From Marivita sp. GX14005 (GTDB lineage Bacteria > Pseudomonadota > Alphaproteobacteria > Rhodobacterales > Rhodobacteraceae): a DNA stretch of 64,000 bases. A model generated the notes under the pieces. It had not been told where the DNA came from. It was given only the letters and a program-made list of their open reading frames with translations, and ran no database searches. Made by a program: the position numbers and the translations under genes. This document shows, piece by piece, positions 8,109 through 16,634 of the stretch (within the stretch, counting starts at the first letter, position 1; every line of letters starts with the position of its first letter). The stretch is taken from positions 1 through 64,000 of the forward strand of contig NZ_JAMCCQ010000006.1 in assembly GCF_023370775.1 (NCBI RefSeq), in the 5' to 3' direction.

Positions 8109-9450
8109 TGCAGCGCGTCGCGACGGTATTGTCCCGGTGCCGAGCCTGCCGGCACTCTCCCGGCTTTCCCTAAACTCTCCTCTAGCCCTGACGGGCCCGG
8201 TGCTGGTTGCGTTGCCATGCCTGCTGGCGGCTTTGCTCGGTTTCAACACCTATGCGACTTATGGTGCGGATGCCGCGCTCGGCATCGCCGTCGGGGCCGC
8301 GGCAGTTGTCGCGATGGCACAGACCCTGATCCTCGCCGCACGGCCGCCGCTGGTGGAGCCGTTGTTCGGCGGTCTCGATCGCATGTACCGGGTCCACAAG
8401 TGGCTTGGTATTTCCGCAATGGTCCTGATGATCCTGCACCAGCAGATCGAGCCGGATTTCGAGCGTTTGGTGCGTGAAACCTCCCTTGGTGAACTTGGTG
8501 AAGAGGCGGGCGAACTTGCCTTCAACGCGCTTCTTGCCCTGGTTGCTGTCAGCTGGTTCCGGAGATTGCCCTTCACCCCACTGGAAATCCCCTATCAAAT
8601 CTGGCGGTTCAGCCATCGTTTCATGGGGGCCCTTTTTGCAATCGTGGTCTTTCACCAGTTCTTCGTCGACCTGCCGACAGAGGTAGATCCATCGCTCTCG
8701 GTGCTTCTGAACACATTCGGCATCGCCGGAGTGATCGCGTGGATATTCACCGAGCTGGTCGCCCCGTACCTGCGGCGTAGAGAATTCACCGTCACAGAGA
8801 TCAGCCAGACCAAGGACACCACCACGCTAACCCTCCGCCCCGAGGGGCGGGCCATGCGGTGGCGGCCGGGGCAATTCGCCTTCTTCCGCGCGCCAGAGGC
8901 AGGACTGTCCGAGCCGCACCCTTTCACGATTGCCAGCGCCCCGCGCCCTGACGGCACCCTGACGTTCTGCATCAGGGGGTTGGGTGGCTGGACACGAAGC
9001 CTGCCCGCCATCTTGCGGACCGGAACGCGCGTGCAGGTCGAAGGGCCATATGGACGGTTCAATTTCCGCAAGGGCGGTGCGCGCCAAATATGGCTTGCCG
9101 GCGGCATCGGTATCACGCCGTTCCTCGCCTGGGCGGAAAGCCTGACAGAGGCGGAGAGTCGCGACATTCACCTCATCTACTGCGTTCCGACACAAGAGGA
9201 GGCGATTGGCGTAGAGACGTTGCGCGCTGCGGCTGCCCGCAACCCGAGGTTCAGTTTCGAGGTGGTCGTTACGACGCGCGATGGCAGGCTCACGGCCGAG
9301 CGCCTGATTGGCGCGGTCCCTTTCGCGATCCGGCAAGCCGATCTGTGGTTCTGCGGCCCAACCGGTCTGAAGGACGGGATTCTCAAGGGCTTGAAAGCAC
9401 AAGGCCAAACGCCTCGCCGTGTCCGCTTCGAGCAGTTCGAATTCACCTGA
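8101..9450 (+). CDS. ferric-reductase-like membrane flavohaemoprotein
   Basis: The 449-aa protein combines a ferric-reductase transmembrane domain (about residues 25-230) with a cytoplasmic ferredoxin-reductase-type FAD/NAD(P)H domain (240-449). Likely haem ligands are H99, H113, H172 and H185. The FAD loop is HPFTIAS and the nucleotide loop GGIGITPF. It would carry electrons from NAD(P)H across the inner membrane to a periplasmic acceptor such as Fe(III). The ATG at 8101 lies inside the end of the PepSY gene, so the two are translated together. The operon ends at the hairpin at 9507-9530. Confidence 0.88.
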   Translation: MTDAARRDGIVPVPSLPALSRLSLNSPLALTGPVLVALPCLLAALLGFNTYATYGADAALGIAVGAAAVVAMAQTLILAARPPLVEPLFGGLDRMYRVHKWLGISAMVLMILHQQIEPDFERLVRETSLGELGEEAGELAFNALLALVAVSWFRRLPFTPLEIPYQIWRFSHRFMGALFAIVVFHQFFVDLPTEVDPSLSVLLNTFGIAGVIAWIFTELVAPYLRRREFTVTEISQTKDTTTLTLRPEGRAMRWRPGQFAFFRAPEAGLSEPHPFTIASAPRPDGTLTFCIRGLGGWTRSLPAILRTGTRVQVEGPYGRFNFRKGGARQIWLAGGIGITPFLAWAESLTEAESRDIHLIYCVPTQEEAIGVETLRAAAARNPRFSFEVVVTTRDGRLTAERLIGAVPFAIRQADLWFCGPTGLKDGILKGLKAQGQTPRRVRFEQFEFT

Positions 9451-9506
9451 ACGCGGGGCAGGGCGTATAGCCATGCCAGCCCTGTAGCCTGCGCTCGCAT
9501 CTTTTT

Positions 9507-9535
9507 GGCCCCGTCATCATCGGCGGGGCCATTTT
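9507..9535 (+). terminator. rho-independent terminator after the ferric reductase gene
   Basis: GGCCCCG (9507-9513) pairs with CGGGGCC (9524-9530) and is followed by ATTTTCC. It separates the first PepSY operon from the second. Confidence 0.7.
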
Positions 9536-9544
9536 CCTGACGGC

Positions 9545-9585
9545 AAGCTGAAGCAGGAATCGCTGGGGCGTCAGGATGCCCTCAG
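9545..9585. promoter_or_regulatory. two-part conserved operator, copy 2
   Basis: AAGCTGAAGC at 9545-9554 and TCAGGATGCCCTCAG at 9571-9585 repeat the elements found at 7698-7739, 26 bp start to start. In both cases the second element ends roughly 46-52 bp before the start codon of a PepSY gene. Confidence 0.6.
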
Positions 9586-9631
9586 GTCGGGGGTGCCAGA
9601 TTGGTCTCATCAAACGAAAGGACCCCTTGCC

Positions 9632-10012
9632 ATGAAAAAGACCCTGACCGCCCTTGCCCTGATCGCACTTTTGCCCGCCGGCGCTGCGCTGGCCGACGAC
9701 GATGATTGCAATGCGCCCCGTGACCAGTGGCAGCCGCGCGAGGCCGCCATGCAGATGGCCGAACAGAACGGTTGGACGGTGCGCGACTTCGAGATCGACG
9801 ACGGCTGCTACGAAATCGAAGGCCGAGACCAGAATGGCCGCGAGATCGAGGTGAAGTTCGATCCGGCGACGCTGCAGATCGTCGAGATGGACTACGAGGA
9901 TGATGACGACGACCGCGGTGGCGCCCGCAATCCCGCGCCCGCTGGAACGGTCGCTCCTCCGCAGAACGGCCTCTTCGGAAACGGCGCCCCTCCGCAGGTT
10001 CAGGTGAACTGA
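9632..10012 (+). CDS. exported PepSY-domain protein, paralogue of 7791
   Basis: A 126-aa protein with signal peptide MKKTLTALALIALLPAGAALA. Its PepSY core aligns almost residue for residue with the 7791 product (WQPREAAMQMAEQNGWTVRD, IDDGCYEIEGRD), then comes an Asp-rich and Pro/Gly-rich tail. The start at 9632 has GAAAGGA upstream. It heads the long redox/metal operon that runs to 16309. The duplicated gene together with its duplicated promoter motif suggests one ancestral promoter-PepSY unit was copied. Confidence 0.85.
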   Translation: MKKTLTALALIALLPAGAALADDDDCNAPRDQWQPREAAMQMAEQNGWTVRDFEIDDGCYEIEGRDQNGREIEVKFDPATLQIVEMDYEDDDDDRGGARNPAPAGTVAPPQNGLFGNGAPPQVQVN

Positions 10013-10047
10013 ACAGCTCCGAAGCACCCTGAACAAGGATCATTCCC

Positions 10048-10518
10048 ATGAAATCACTTCTCGCAACGCTCGCGCTTACCACCGCACTCACGCTTCCCGG
10101 CCTCGCTATGGCACGGCCCGTGACGCTCACAACCACCCTTAACAACTATGGTGGCGACGGCGCTTACCTCGCGCTTTACGTTACCGACGCCTCGGGCGCC
10201 TATGTCGGCAGTCTCTGGATGGCTGGTGGCAAGTCCAAGTACTACGAGCATCTGAGCGACTGGTACCGTGCCACGGGCGGCGATACCGCGCAGGTAAACG
10301 GTATCACCGGCGCCAGCGTCGGCGCGGGCCGCAGTCTCGAGATCACGCTCGATCTGGCCGACGCGCTGTTCGATGCGGGCTACACGCTGCACATCGACGC
10401 GGCAGTCGAGGATATGCGCGACAGCCCGAACGAGGTGGCCGTGCCGCTGACGACGGCGGGCGCGGGCACGCCGGTGAGCGGGCGGCGCTACATCGCCAAC
10501 TTCTCCTACGACATGTGA
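10048..10518 (+). CDS. DUF2271 periplasmic protein with a possible flavinylation motif
   Basis: A 156-aa exported protein (signal peptide ending near PGLAMA) matching DUF2271. Such proteins accompany PepSY-transmembrane reductases. Residues 84-90 read NGITGAS, close to the D-G-x-T/S-G-A-T/S motif on which ApbE attaches FMN to the last Ser/Thr. An ApbE gene is in the same operon, which strengthens the idea that this is a covalent flavoprotein taking electrons from the adjacent reductase. The family call is fairly secure; flavinylation is inference. Confidence 0.8.
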   Translation: MKSLLATLALTTALTLPGLAMARPVTLTTTLNNYGGDGAYLALYVTDASGAYVGSLWMAGGKSKYYEHLSDWYRATGGDTAQVNGITGASVGAGRSLEITLDLADALFDAGYTLHIDAAVEDMRDSPNEVAVPLTTAGAGTPVSGRRYIANFSYDM

Positions 10519-10529
10519 GGGGCAGGGCC

Positions 10530-12737
10530 ATGATCCGTACACTCCATCGCTGGCCGGGTCTTCTGGCACTCGCGCTCGTCACGATCCTGAGCCTGAGCGG
10601 CGCTGCGCTCTCGGTCTTTCCGGCAGTCGAGCGCATCACCGCGCCGCAGGTGGAGACTGGCCTGACAGTCGCCACCCTCGCGGAGCGCATCCAGGTCGTC
10701 TATCCGGGCGTCGAGCAGATCCGGCGGTCGCCCTCCGGTCGGATCACCGCCTATTGGTTCGATCAGGGCGCGCCGGGTGCTGCCGTGATCGACCCGGCGA
10801 CGGGCGCGGGCGTGGCCTCGGCCGACCCGAACCAGGCGCTTCGCTGGCTCACCAACTTTCATCGCTCGCTCTTCCTCGGGGATGGCGGGCGCATCGCCAT
10901 GGCCGCCGGGGCCGCGGCGATGCTGGTCCTCTCGCTCTCGGGTGCTATGCTGGTCGTGCGACGGGCGGGCGGATGGCGGCACTGGTTCGCGTCCTTGCGC
11001 GGTCCGTTCACGGGCAGGCTGCATGTCGAGATCGCCCGGATCGCCGTCATCGGCCTCGTTCTGTCCTCCACCACCGCCCTCTGGATGACAGCCTCCACCT
11101 TCGATCTTTTGCCGGACGGTGGCGTCCTGCCGGCTGATCCCACCGAAGTGAGCGGAGAGATTGGGTTCGCTCTCGATCAGATGGCCACGCTGCTGCAGAC
11201 GCCCGTCGCCGAGCTGCGCGAACTGAGCTTTCCCTATCCCGGCGATGCGACGGACGTGTTCACACTGAAGACCGACCGGGGCACCGGCTATCTTGACCAG
11301 GGAACCGGCGCGCTCGTGGCATGGGCCGACCTGACCGGGTGGGAGCGCGTCTCGGAAACCATTTACATGCTGCACACGGGGCAGGGGGCCGCGATGCTCG
11401 GCCTTGTGCTCGGGATGATGGCGCTCGGAGTGCCGGCGATGGGCGTGACCGGCGTCTTGATCTGGCTTGCCGGGCGGCGCGGGCGGCCGCGCATCCGGGG
11501 CAACCAGCCCGCGGGCCGTGCCGAGACGATCATTCTTGTCGGCAGCGAGGGTGGCAGCACCTGGGGCTTCGCCGCGACCCTGCATGCCGCGCTGACGGCA
11601 GCGGGGCAGGGCGTCCATGTTGGCCCGATGTCGGGCTTCGCACCAGAGCGCTACGCCCGTGCAGAGCGCATCATCGTCCTCGCCGCGACTTATGGCGATG
11701 GCGCGGCGCCCGCCTCGGCCAAGGGGCTCCTCGACCGGATGAACGCGTCGGCCCCTGCGCCTGATATCCCGATGGCCCTGCTCGGCTTCGGCGACCGCAG
11801 CTTTCCGTCCTATTGCGCCTTCGCCAAGGCCGTTGCGGCAGCGGCGCAGGCGAAGGGCTGGGCCGAACTCATGCCGCTGGACACGATCGACCGCCAATCG
11901 CCACAGGATTTCGCGCGCTGGGGCCGAGCTCTTGGCGAGGTGCTTGGCATCTCTCTCGAGCTTTCTCACCAGCCCGTTTCGCCGCGCACCGAAACATTGA
12001 CCCTCGTCTCGCGGCGCAACTACGGGGCCGAGATGCAGGCGGGGGCCGCGATCCTGCGCTTCGCCCTGCCGCGCGCAACGCCGTGGCAACGGCTGACGGG
12101 CACGGGCTTCGCACGGTTCCAGGCGGGCGACCTGATCGGCGTCCTGCCGCAGGGCAGCCCGATGCCGCGCCTCTATTCGCTGGCCTCGGGCCGGCGCGAC
12201 GGGTTCGTCGAGATCGTGGTGCGCAAGCATCCGGGCGGTCTGGCCTCGGGCCAGCTGACCGCGCTGGAACCGGGCGATACGGTCCGGGCCTTCCTGCGGC
12301 GCAATCCCGGCTTTGACGCCGGTCGCGGTCTCACCCCGCTGATCCTGATCGGGGCGGGCACCGGCATCGGGCCGCTGGCGGGCTTCATCCGCGGCAATGC
12401 GCGGCACAGGCCCGTGCACCTGTTTTTCGGGATGCGGCATGCGGACAGCGATTTCTTCTATGGCGAAGAGATGCCCGGCTGGCAGGCTGAGGGGCGGTTG
12501 ACCCGGCTTGTCACCGCCGTCTCGCGCGGCGCGCGGCGCAGTTATGTGCAGGACGCCTTGCGCGCCGACGCGGCGCAGGTGGCCCGGCTTATCTGCGACG
12601 GGGCGCGTGTGATGGTCTGCGGCGGGCGCGACATGGCCACGGGCGTGAGCGATGCGTTGGCCGAGATACTCGCACCTGCCGGGCTTACGCCCGCAGTCCT
12701 AAAGGCAGAGGGGCGGTATGTCGAAGATGTCTACTGA
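10530..12737 (+). CDS. PepSY-TM, flavodoxin and NADPH flavin reductase fusion
   Basis: A 735-aa membrane reductase. Residues 1 to about 325 form a PepSY-TM region with four or more membrane segments (start MIRTLHRWPGLLALALV). About 335-480 is a flavodoxin-like FMN domain (ILVGSEGGSTWGFAA, LAATYGDGAAP, LGFGDRSFPSYC). The remainder is a ferredoxin-NADP reductase module (RLYSLAS FAD motif, GAGTGIGPLAGFIRG, CGGRDMA). It resembles sulfite-reductase flavoprotein subunits fused to a membrane anchor and would move electrons from NADPH to a periplasmic partner. The ATG at 10530 has a GGGGCAG site; an in-frame GTG at 10515 overlaps the previous stop. It overlaps apbE by 20 nt. Confidence 0.87.
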   Translation: MIRTLHRWPGLLALALVTILSLSGAALSVFPAVERITAPQVETGLTVATLAERIQVVYPGVEQIRRSPSGRITAYWFDQGAPGAAVIDPATGAGVASADPNQALRWLTNFHRSLFLGDGGRIAMAAGAAAMLVLSLSGAMLVVRRAGGWRHWFASLRGPFTGRLHVEIARIAVIGLVLSSTTALWMTASTFDLLPDGGVLPADPTEVSGEIGFALDQMATLLQTPVAELRELSFPYPGDATDVFTLKTDRGTGYLDQGTGALVAWADLTGWERVSETIYMLHTGQGAAMLGLVLGMMALGVPAMGVTGVLIWLAGRRGRPRIRGNQPAGRAETIILVGSEGGSTWGFAATLHAALTAAGQGVHVGPMSGFAPERYARAERIIVLAATYGDGAAPASAKGLLDRMNASAPAPDIPMALLGFGDRSFPSYCAFAKAVAAAAQAKGWAELMPLDTIDRQSPQDFARWGRALGEVLGISLELSHQPVSPRTETLTLVSRRNYGAEMQAGAAILRFALPRATPWQRLTGTGFARFQAGDLIGVLPQGSPMPRLYSLASGRRDGFVEIVVRKHPGGLASGQLTALEPGDTVRAFLRRNPGFDAGRGLTPLILIGAGTGIGPLAGFIRGNARHRPVHLFFGMRHADSDFFYGEEMPGWQAEGRLTRLVTAVSRGARRSYVQDALRADAAQVARLICDGARVMVCGGRDMATGVSDALAEILAPAGLTPAVLKAEGRYVEDVY

Positions 12738-13698
12738 GCGCGCGCGCATCGCCCTGAACGGCCCCGCCATGGGCACGCGCTGGTCGGCGCTGTTCTTCGC
12801 GGATCGGGTCCGCGACACGGATGCAATTCGTGCCGCCCTTCAGGCGGCTGTCGACGAGGTGGACACGCAGATGTCGATGTGGAACGCGGAGAGCGCGCTC
12901 ATGCGGATCAATGCGGCGCCGGTGGGCGATTGGGTGGTGGTGCCGGAGCAACTGCGGGCGGTCCTGCGCCTCGGGCTCGAGATCGGGCGTGCCTCGGGCG
13001 GGGCCTTCGATATCGGCATGGGCGATGCGGTGACGGCCTGGGGTTTCGGGCCCGGGGCCGCCGCGCCCGAGGGTATCCGCGCCGCGATGGACGCCCCCCG
13101 CCGCCCGGCTCAGGAGGTGCTGGAGATCGAGGGGATGCAGTTGCGCAAGACCGCGCCCGTCGCGCTGGACCTGAACGGCATCGCCAAGGGCCACGGTGTC
13201 GACCGGCTCGCCGAGACCTTGCGCGATCATGGGATTGCCGACGCCCTTGTCGGCATCGACGGTGAGATGCGTGCCATGGGCCTGCGCCCCGATGGCGAGG
13301 CATGGATCATCGCGGTAGAAGCGCCGGACCCTGATCGCCGGACGCCGCATTCGGTTCTGGCGCTGCAGGACGCCGCCGTCGCGACCTCCGGTGACTACCG
13401 CCATTGGGTCGAGGTGCATGGGCGCCGCCTGTCGCATACCATGGATCCGAGACGTGGCGCGCCGCTGATCGCCTCGCCGGCCTCCGTCACCGTCGTGGCC
13501 CGCACCTGTGCCGAGGCCGACGCCTGGGCGACGGCGCTGATGGTGCTCGGTGCGGAGAGGGGTGCGGACCTCGCAAGACAACGTGGACTCGACGCCCTGT
13601 TTCTTCTGCGCGATGATGAAGGGAATGCAATGGGCGTGGGAGTCGGGCGTCTTTTTTCCGAAGAACCAGCGGCAATCGCCTCAGCCGGGGGAAGATGA
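12718..13698 (+). CDS. apbE: FAD:protein FMN transferase (ApbE family)
   Basis: The 326-aa protein transfers FMN from FAD to a Ser/Thr of target redox proteins. Family landmarks are GPAMGTRWSA near the N-terminus, ASGGAFDIGMGDAVTAWGF, LDLNGIAKGHGVDRLAETL, SGDYRHW and SHTMDPRRGAP. It starts inside the previous gene and ends in a 4-nt overlap with the ATPase gene, so it belongs firmly to this operon; the likely client is the DUF2271 protein. Unlike most ApbE proteins that serve exported clients, no signal peptide or lipobox is visible at its N-terminus. Confidence 0.93.
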   Translation: MSKMSTERARIALNGPAMGTRWSALFFADRVRDTDAIRAALQAAVDEVDTQMSMWNAESALMRINAAPVGDWVVVPEQLRAVLRLGLEIGRASGGAFDIGMGDAVTAWGFGPGAAAPEGIRAAMDAPRRPAQEVLEIEGMQLRKTAPVALDLNGIAKGHGVDRLAETLRDHGIADALVGIDGEMRAMGLRPDGEAWIIAVEAPDPDRRTPHSVLALQDAAVATSGDYRHWVEVHGRRLSHTMDPRRGAPLIASPASVTVVARTCAEADAWATALMVLGAERGADLARQRGLDALFLLRDDEGNAMGVGVGRLFSEEPAAIASAGGR

Positions 13699-15611
13699 GC
13701 CGCATGGAACAGACCCGTACCGATCGCTTCAAGACCGCACTCCTGCTGATGGCCGCAACCGGGCTGATCGTGGGACTCGCATTCTACCTTGCGGGCCAAC
13801 CAGAGGTTGCGAACCTGATCTGGATTGCAGGAGTTGTTCCCGCGCTGGCAGCGCTTGTGGTCGAAATCGTCCGCAGCATTGGGCGCGGCGAGGTGGGCCT
13901 CGATATCGTTGCCGCGCTGTCGATGTCGGCGGCGCTTGTCTTCGGCGAGACCTTGGCTGCGGCTGTCGTCGCAGTCATGTATTCTGGAGGCACTTTCCTC
14001 GAAGCCTTCGCTGAGGGCCGTGCACGTCGTTCGATGAAGGATCTTCTATCTCGCGTACCCCGGACCGCGACGCGGCACCGGAACGGCGGTCTTGAGGATG
14101 TGCCTCTCGAGGAGATCGCACCGGGCGATCGCCTGCTGATCCGGCAGGGCGATGTCGTTCCCGTGGACGGTTCGGTTACGTCCGACACCGCCTTCCTCGA
14201 CACCGCGGCGCTGACCGGCGAATCCCTCCCAGTCCGGCTGGCGCGCGGGGCCGACGCCATGAGCGGATCGACCAACGCGGGCGAGGCCTTCGACCTGACG
14301 GCGACGCGCGAGGCCAAGGACAGCACCTATGCCGGGATCGTTCGCCTGGTCGAGGAAGCGCAGGCGTCCAAAGCGCCGATGTCCCGGCTGGCCGACCGCT
14401 GGTCGCTGGGCTTTCTGGTCGTCACCGTCAGTATCGCCTTCGCGGCCTGGTGGTTCACAGGCGATCCGATCCGCGCGGTCGCCGTGCTGGTGGTCGCCAC
14501 GCCCTGTCCGCTGATCCTTGCCGTGCCGGTTGCGCTGGTCGCGGGTCTCTCGCGTGCGGCGCATTTTGGCGTTTTGATCAAGGGCGCAGGGCCGCTCGAG
14601 ACAATGGCGCGCATCCGTACGCTGATCCTCGACAAGACGGGGACGCTGACAGATGGCCGTCCGCAGATCATCTCGATCGACAGCCACGATGGCATGAACG
14701 AGGACGACATCCTGCGCCTCGCGGCCGCGCTCGATCAGGCCTCCAAGCACCCTGTCGCGCAAGCGATCGTCACCGCCGCCAAGGCACAGGGCTTCACACT
14801 GCCCGTTCCGACAGAAGTGGCTGAGATCCCGGGCGAAGGGGTCTTGGGTCGTGTGGAGGACCGCGAGGTGATCGTCGGGGGCGACGGCTTCGTGGCGTCC
14901 CGGGTCGGGCGGATGGTGGGCGATCACCCCGCCAAGGGCGCCGGATCGGTCCTTGTCGCAGTGGCAGTTGACGGTCACATGGCCGGGCACCTCGTCATGT
15001 CCGACCCGCTGCGCGAGGGAGCGGGTGCCATGCTGGACGGTCTGCGCCGCCAAGGGATCTCGCGTATCCTGCTGGCCACCGGCGACCGCGCGGACGTGGC
15101 CGAGCGTGTGACGGAAGGGCTGGGCCTCGACGGGCTGCGGGCCGGTCTGACGCCGGATCAAAAGGTGTTGCTGGTGCTCTCTGAGCGTAAACACGGGCCG
15201 GTGATGATGGTGGGTGATGGTGTCAACGACGCGCCCGCCCTGGCCGCAGCCGATGTAGGCGTGGCAATGGGGGCACGGGGCGCCGCGGCCTCGGCCGAGG
15301 CCGCCGACGTGGTGCTGCTCGTCGACCGGATCGACCGGCTGGGGCCCGGCATCGAGATCGCGCGGGCTTCACGCCGGATCGCGGTCGAAAGCGTTGTCGC
15401 CGGGATCGGCCTGTCTGTCATGGGCATGATCGCGGCCGCTTTCGGCTACCTCACGCCGGTTCAGGGCGCGCTCCTGCAAGAAGTGATCGACGTTGCCGTG
15501 ATCCTGAACGCCCTGCGCGCGCTGCGCATCGCGCCACAGGAGCCAGCTACGGGCAAACCCCAGGCGATCATTTCAGAGCAAGCTGACATCGTTCAAGGAG
15601 CCACGCCATGA
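13695..15611 (+). CDS. heavy-metal P1B-type ATPase
   Basis: A 638-aa metal-transport ATPase with TGES at 174-177, the transmembrane metal motif TPCPL at 269-273, the phosphorylated Asp in DKTGT (D313), the HP pair near 352 and GDGVNDAP near 507. No N-terminal heavy-metal-binding domain is present. The CPL form of the metal motif differs from the CPC of copper pumps, so the metal cannot be assigned. Context (ferric reductases, VIT carrier) makes iron, manganese or another divalent cation plausible. It overlaps both neighbours by 4 nt (ATGA). Confidence 0.92.
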   Translation: MSRMEQTRTDRFKTALLLMAATGLIVGLAFYLAGQPEVANLIWIAGVVPALAALVVEIVRSIGRGEVGLDIVAALSMSAALVFGETLAAAVVAVMYSGGTFLEAFAEGRARRSMKDLLSRVPRTATRHRNGGLEDVPLEEIAPGDRLLIRQGDVVPVDGSVTSDTAFLDTAALTGESLPVRLARGADAMSGSTNAGEAFDLTATREAKDSTYAGIVRLVEEAQASKAPMSRLADRWSLGFLVVTVSIAFAAWWFTGDPIRAVAVLVVATPCPLILAVPVALVAGLSRAAHFGVLIKGAGPLETMARIRTLILDKTGTLTDGRPQIISIDSHDGMNEDDILRLAAALDQASKHPVAQAIVTAAKAQGFTLPVPTEVAEIPGEGVLGRVEDREVIVGGDGFVASRVGRMVGDHPAKGAGSVLVAVAVDGHMAGHLVMSDPLREGAGAMLDGLRRQGISRILLATGDRADVAERVTEGLGLDGLRAGLTPDQKVLLVLSERKHGPVMMVGDGVNDAPALAAADVGVAMGARGAAASAEAADVVLLVDRIDRLGPGIEIARASRRIAVESVVAGIGLSVMGMIAAAFGYLTPVQGALLQEVIDVAVILNALRALRIAPQEPATGKPQAIISEQADIVQGATP

Positions 15612-16309
15612 GCCGTCTATCACATTCTGAAATCCATATGGTGCATCGCATCGGCTGGCTGCGGGCCGCCGTTCTCGGCGCCAACGATGGTCTTGTCTCG
15701 ACCGCGAGCCTCGTCGTCGGCGTCGCCGCAGCCGGGTCCGGCAAGCCCGAGGTCATGATCGCCGGGCTGGCCGGGCTTATGGCTGGCGCGATGTCGATGG
15801 CGGCGGGGGAGTATGTCTCGGTCAGCTCGCAAACTGACGCCGAACAGGCGGACCTCGCCCGAGAGAGCCGTGAACTCGAGGAAACGCCCGAGGCCGAGCT
15901 CGAGGAACTAACCCGGATTTATGTTGAAAGGGGGCTGGACCGCGACCTGGCGGAAAAGGTTGCCGTGCAACTGACTGAACGTGACGCGCTCGGATCGCAT
16001 GCGCGCGACGAGCTCGGCATTTCGGAAACCGTTACCGCCCGCCCTGTCCAGGCGGCTCTGGTGTCCGCACTGACCTTCGCCGTTGGGGCGGTGCTGCCCC
16101 TGATCGTCGTGCTGCTGGTCTCGGAGGCGCAGATCGCTCCCCTGGTGGCGGGATCGACGATCCTTGGCCTTGCGGTTCTTGGCGGATTGGGCGCTTCGGC
16201 CGGCGGCGCAGGCGTCGTCCGTGGGGCCACGCGGGTCACGCTATGGGGAGCGCTTGCAATGGCGGCGACAGCCGGGGTCGGTGCGCTGTTCGGGGTCGCC
16301 GTAGGCTAG
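15608..16309 (+). CDS. VIT1/CCC1-family iron/manganese carrier
   Basis: A 233-aa membrane protein with the VIT/CCC1 signature: an N-terminal helix with LGANDGLVSTASLVVGVAAA, then AGAMSMAAGEYVSVSSQTD, a hydrophilic acidic middle that binds metal in this family, and three C-terminal membrane segments. It would move Fe(II)/Mn(II) out of the cytosol. It is the last gene of the redox/metal operon and overlaps the ATPase gene by 4 nt, which supports metal detoxification or reductive mobilisation as the operon's theme. Confidence 0.9.
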   Translation: MSRLSHSEIHMVHRIGWLRAAVLGANDGLVSTASLVVGVAAAGSGKPEVMIAGLAGLMAGAMSMAAGEYVSVSSQTDAEQADLARESRELEETPEAELEELTRIYVERGLDRDLAEKVAVQLTERDALGSHARDELGISETVTARPVQAALVSALTFAVGAVLPLIVVLLVSEAQIAPLVAGSTILGLAVLGGLGASAGGAGVVRGATRVTLWGALAMAATAGVGALFGVAVG

Positions 16310-16315
16310 GAGTTA

Positions 16316-16606
16316 ATGGGGTGTACCCGAACCCCGCTCCGGCTGCTTGTTGCGGCAACGCTCGTCAACATCGTGCTGATCATCGAGGTGCCACAGATCG
16401 AGTCGCAGCGCGTGGGGTCATAAACCCATGTCCGCAAATGGGTCATGCTGGACGAGATCAACACCGATGTTCTGGAGCGGTCCTTTGTCTGGGAGGACCG
16501 CACGCCCATCGGCACGTTCAGTTCCGTCTTCACATCCAAAATCCAGTCCAGCCTGATCGCGCTTGCCAAGTCGGGCGGGGCATCCGTTGTCGATCGGCCG
16601 AAGTAA
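16316..16606 (+). pseudogene. small membrane-anchored ORF split by an in-frame TAA
   Basis: One frame reads a start at 16316, a hydrophobic helix (LRLLVAATLVNIVLIIEV) and 35 residues, then a TAA. It continues in the same frame from an ATG at 16445 for 53 residues (VLERSFVWEDRTPIGTFSS) to 16606. The continuity suggests one former gene with a nonsense mutation, left at the end of the metal operon. No family was recognised. Confidence 0.35.
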
Positions 16607-16634
16607 TCTCGATCAGCGCGGGGTCTACCCAGCT

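Noticed and set aside
10506-12440. Very long minus-strand open frame (644 codons) antisense to the PepSY-flavodoxin-reductase gene.
   Set aside because: Its product is low-complexity and Arg/Gly/Pro-rich, as expected from a GC-rich gene read backwards; the plus-strand frame has clear flavodoxin and reductase motifs.
14046-15194. Minus-strand open frame of 382 codons antisense to the P-type ATPase.
   Set aside because: The plus-strand frame contains TGES, DKTGT and GDGVND; the antisense product has no domain pattern.
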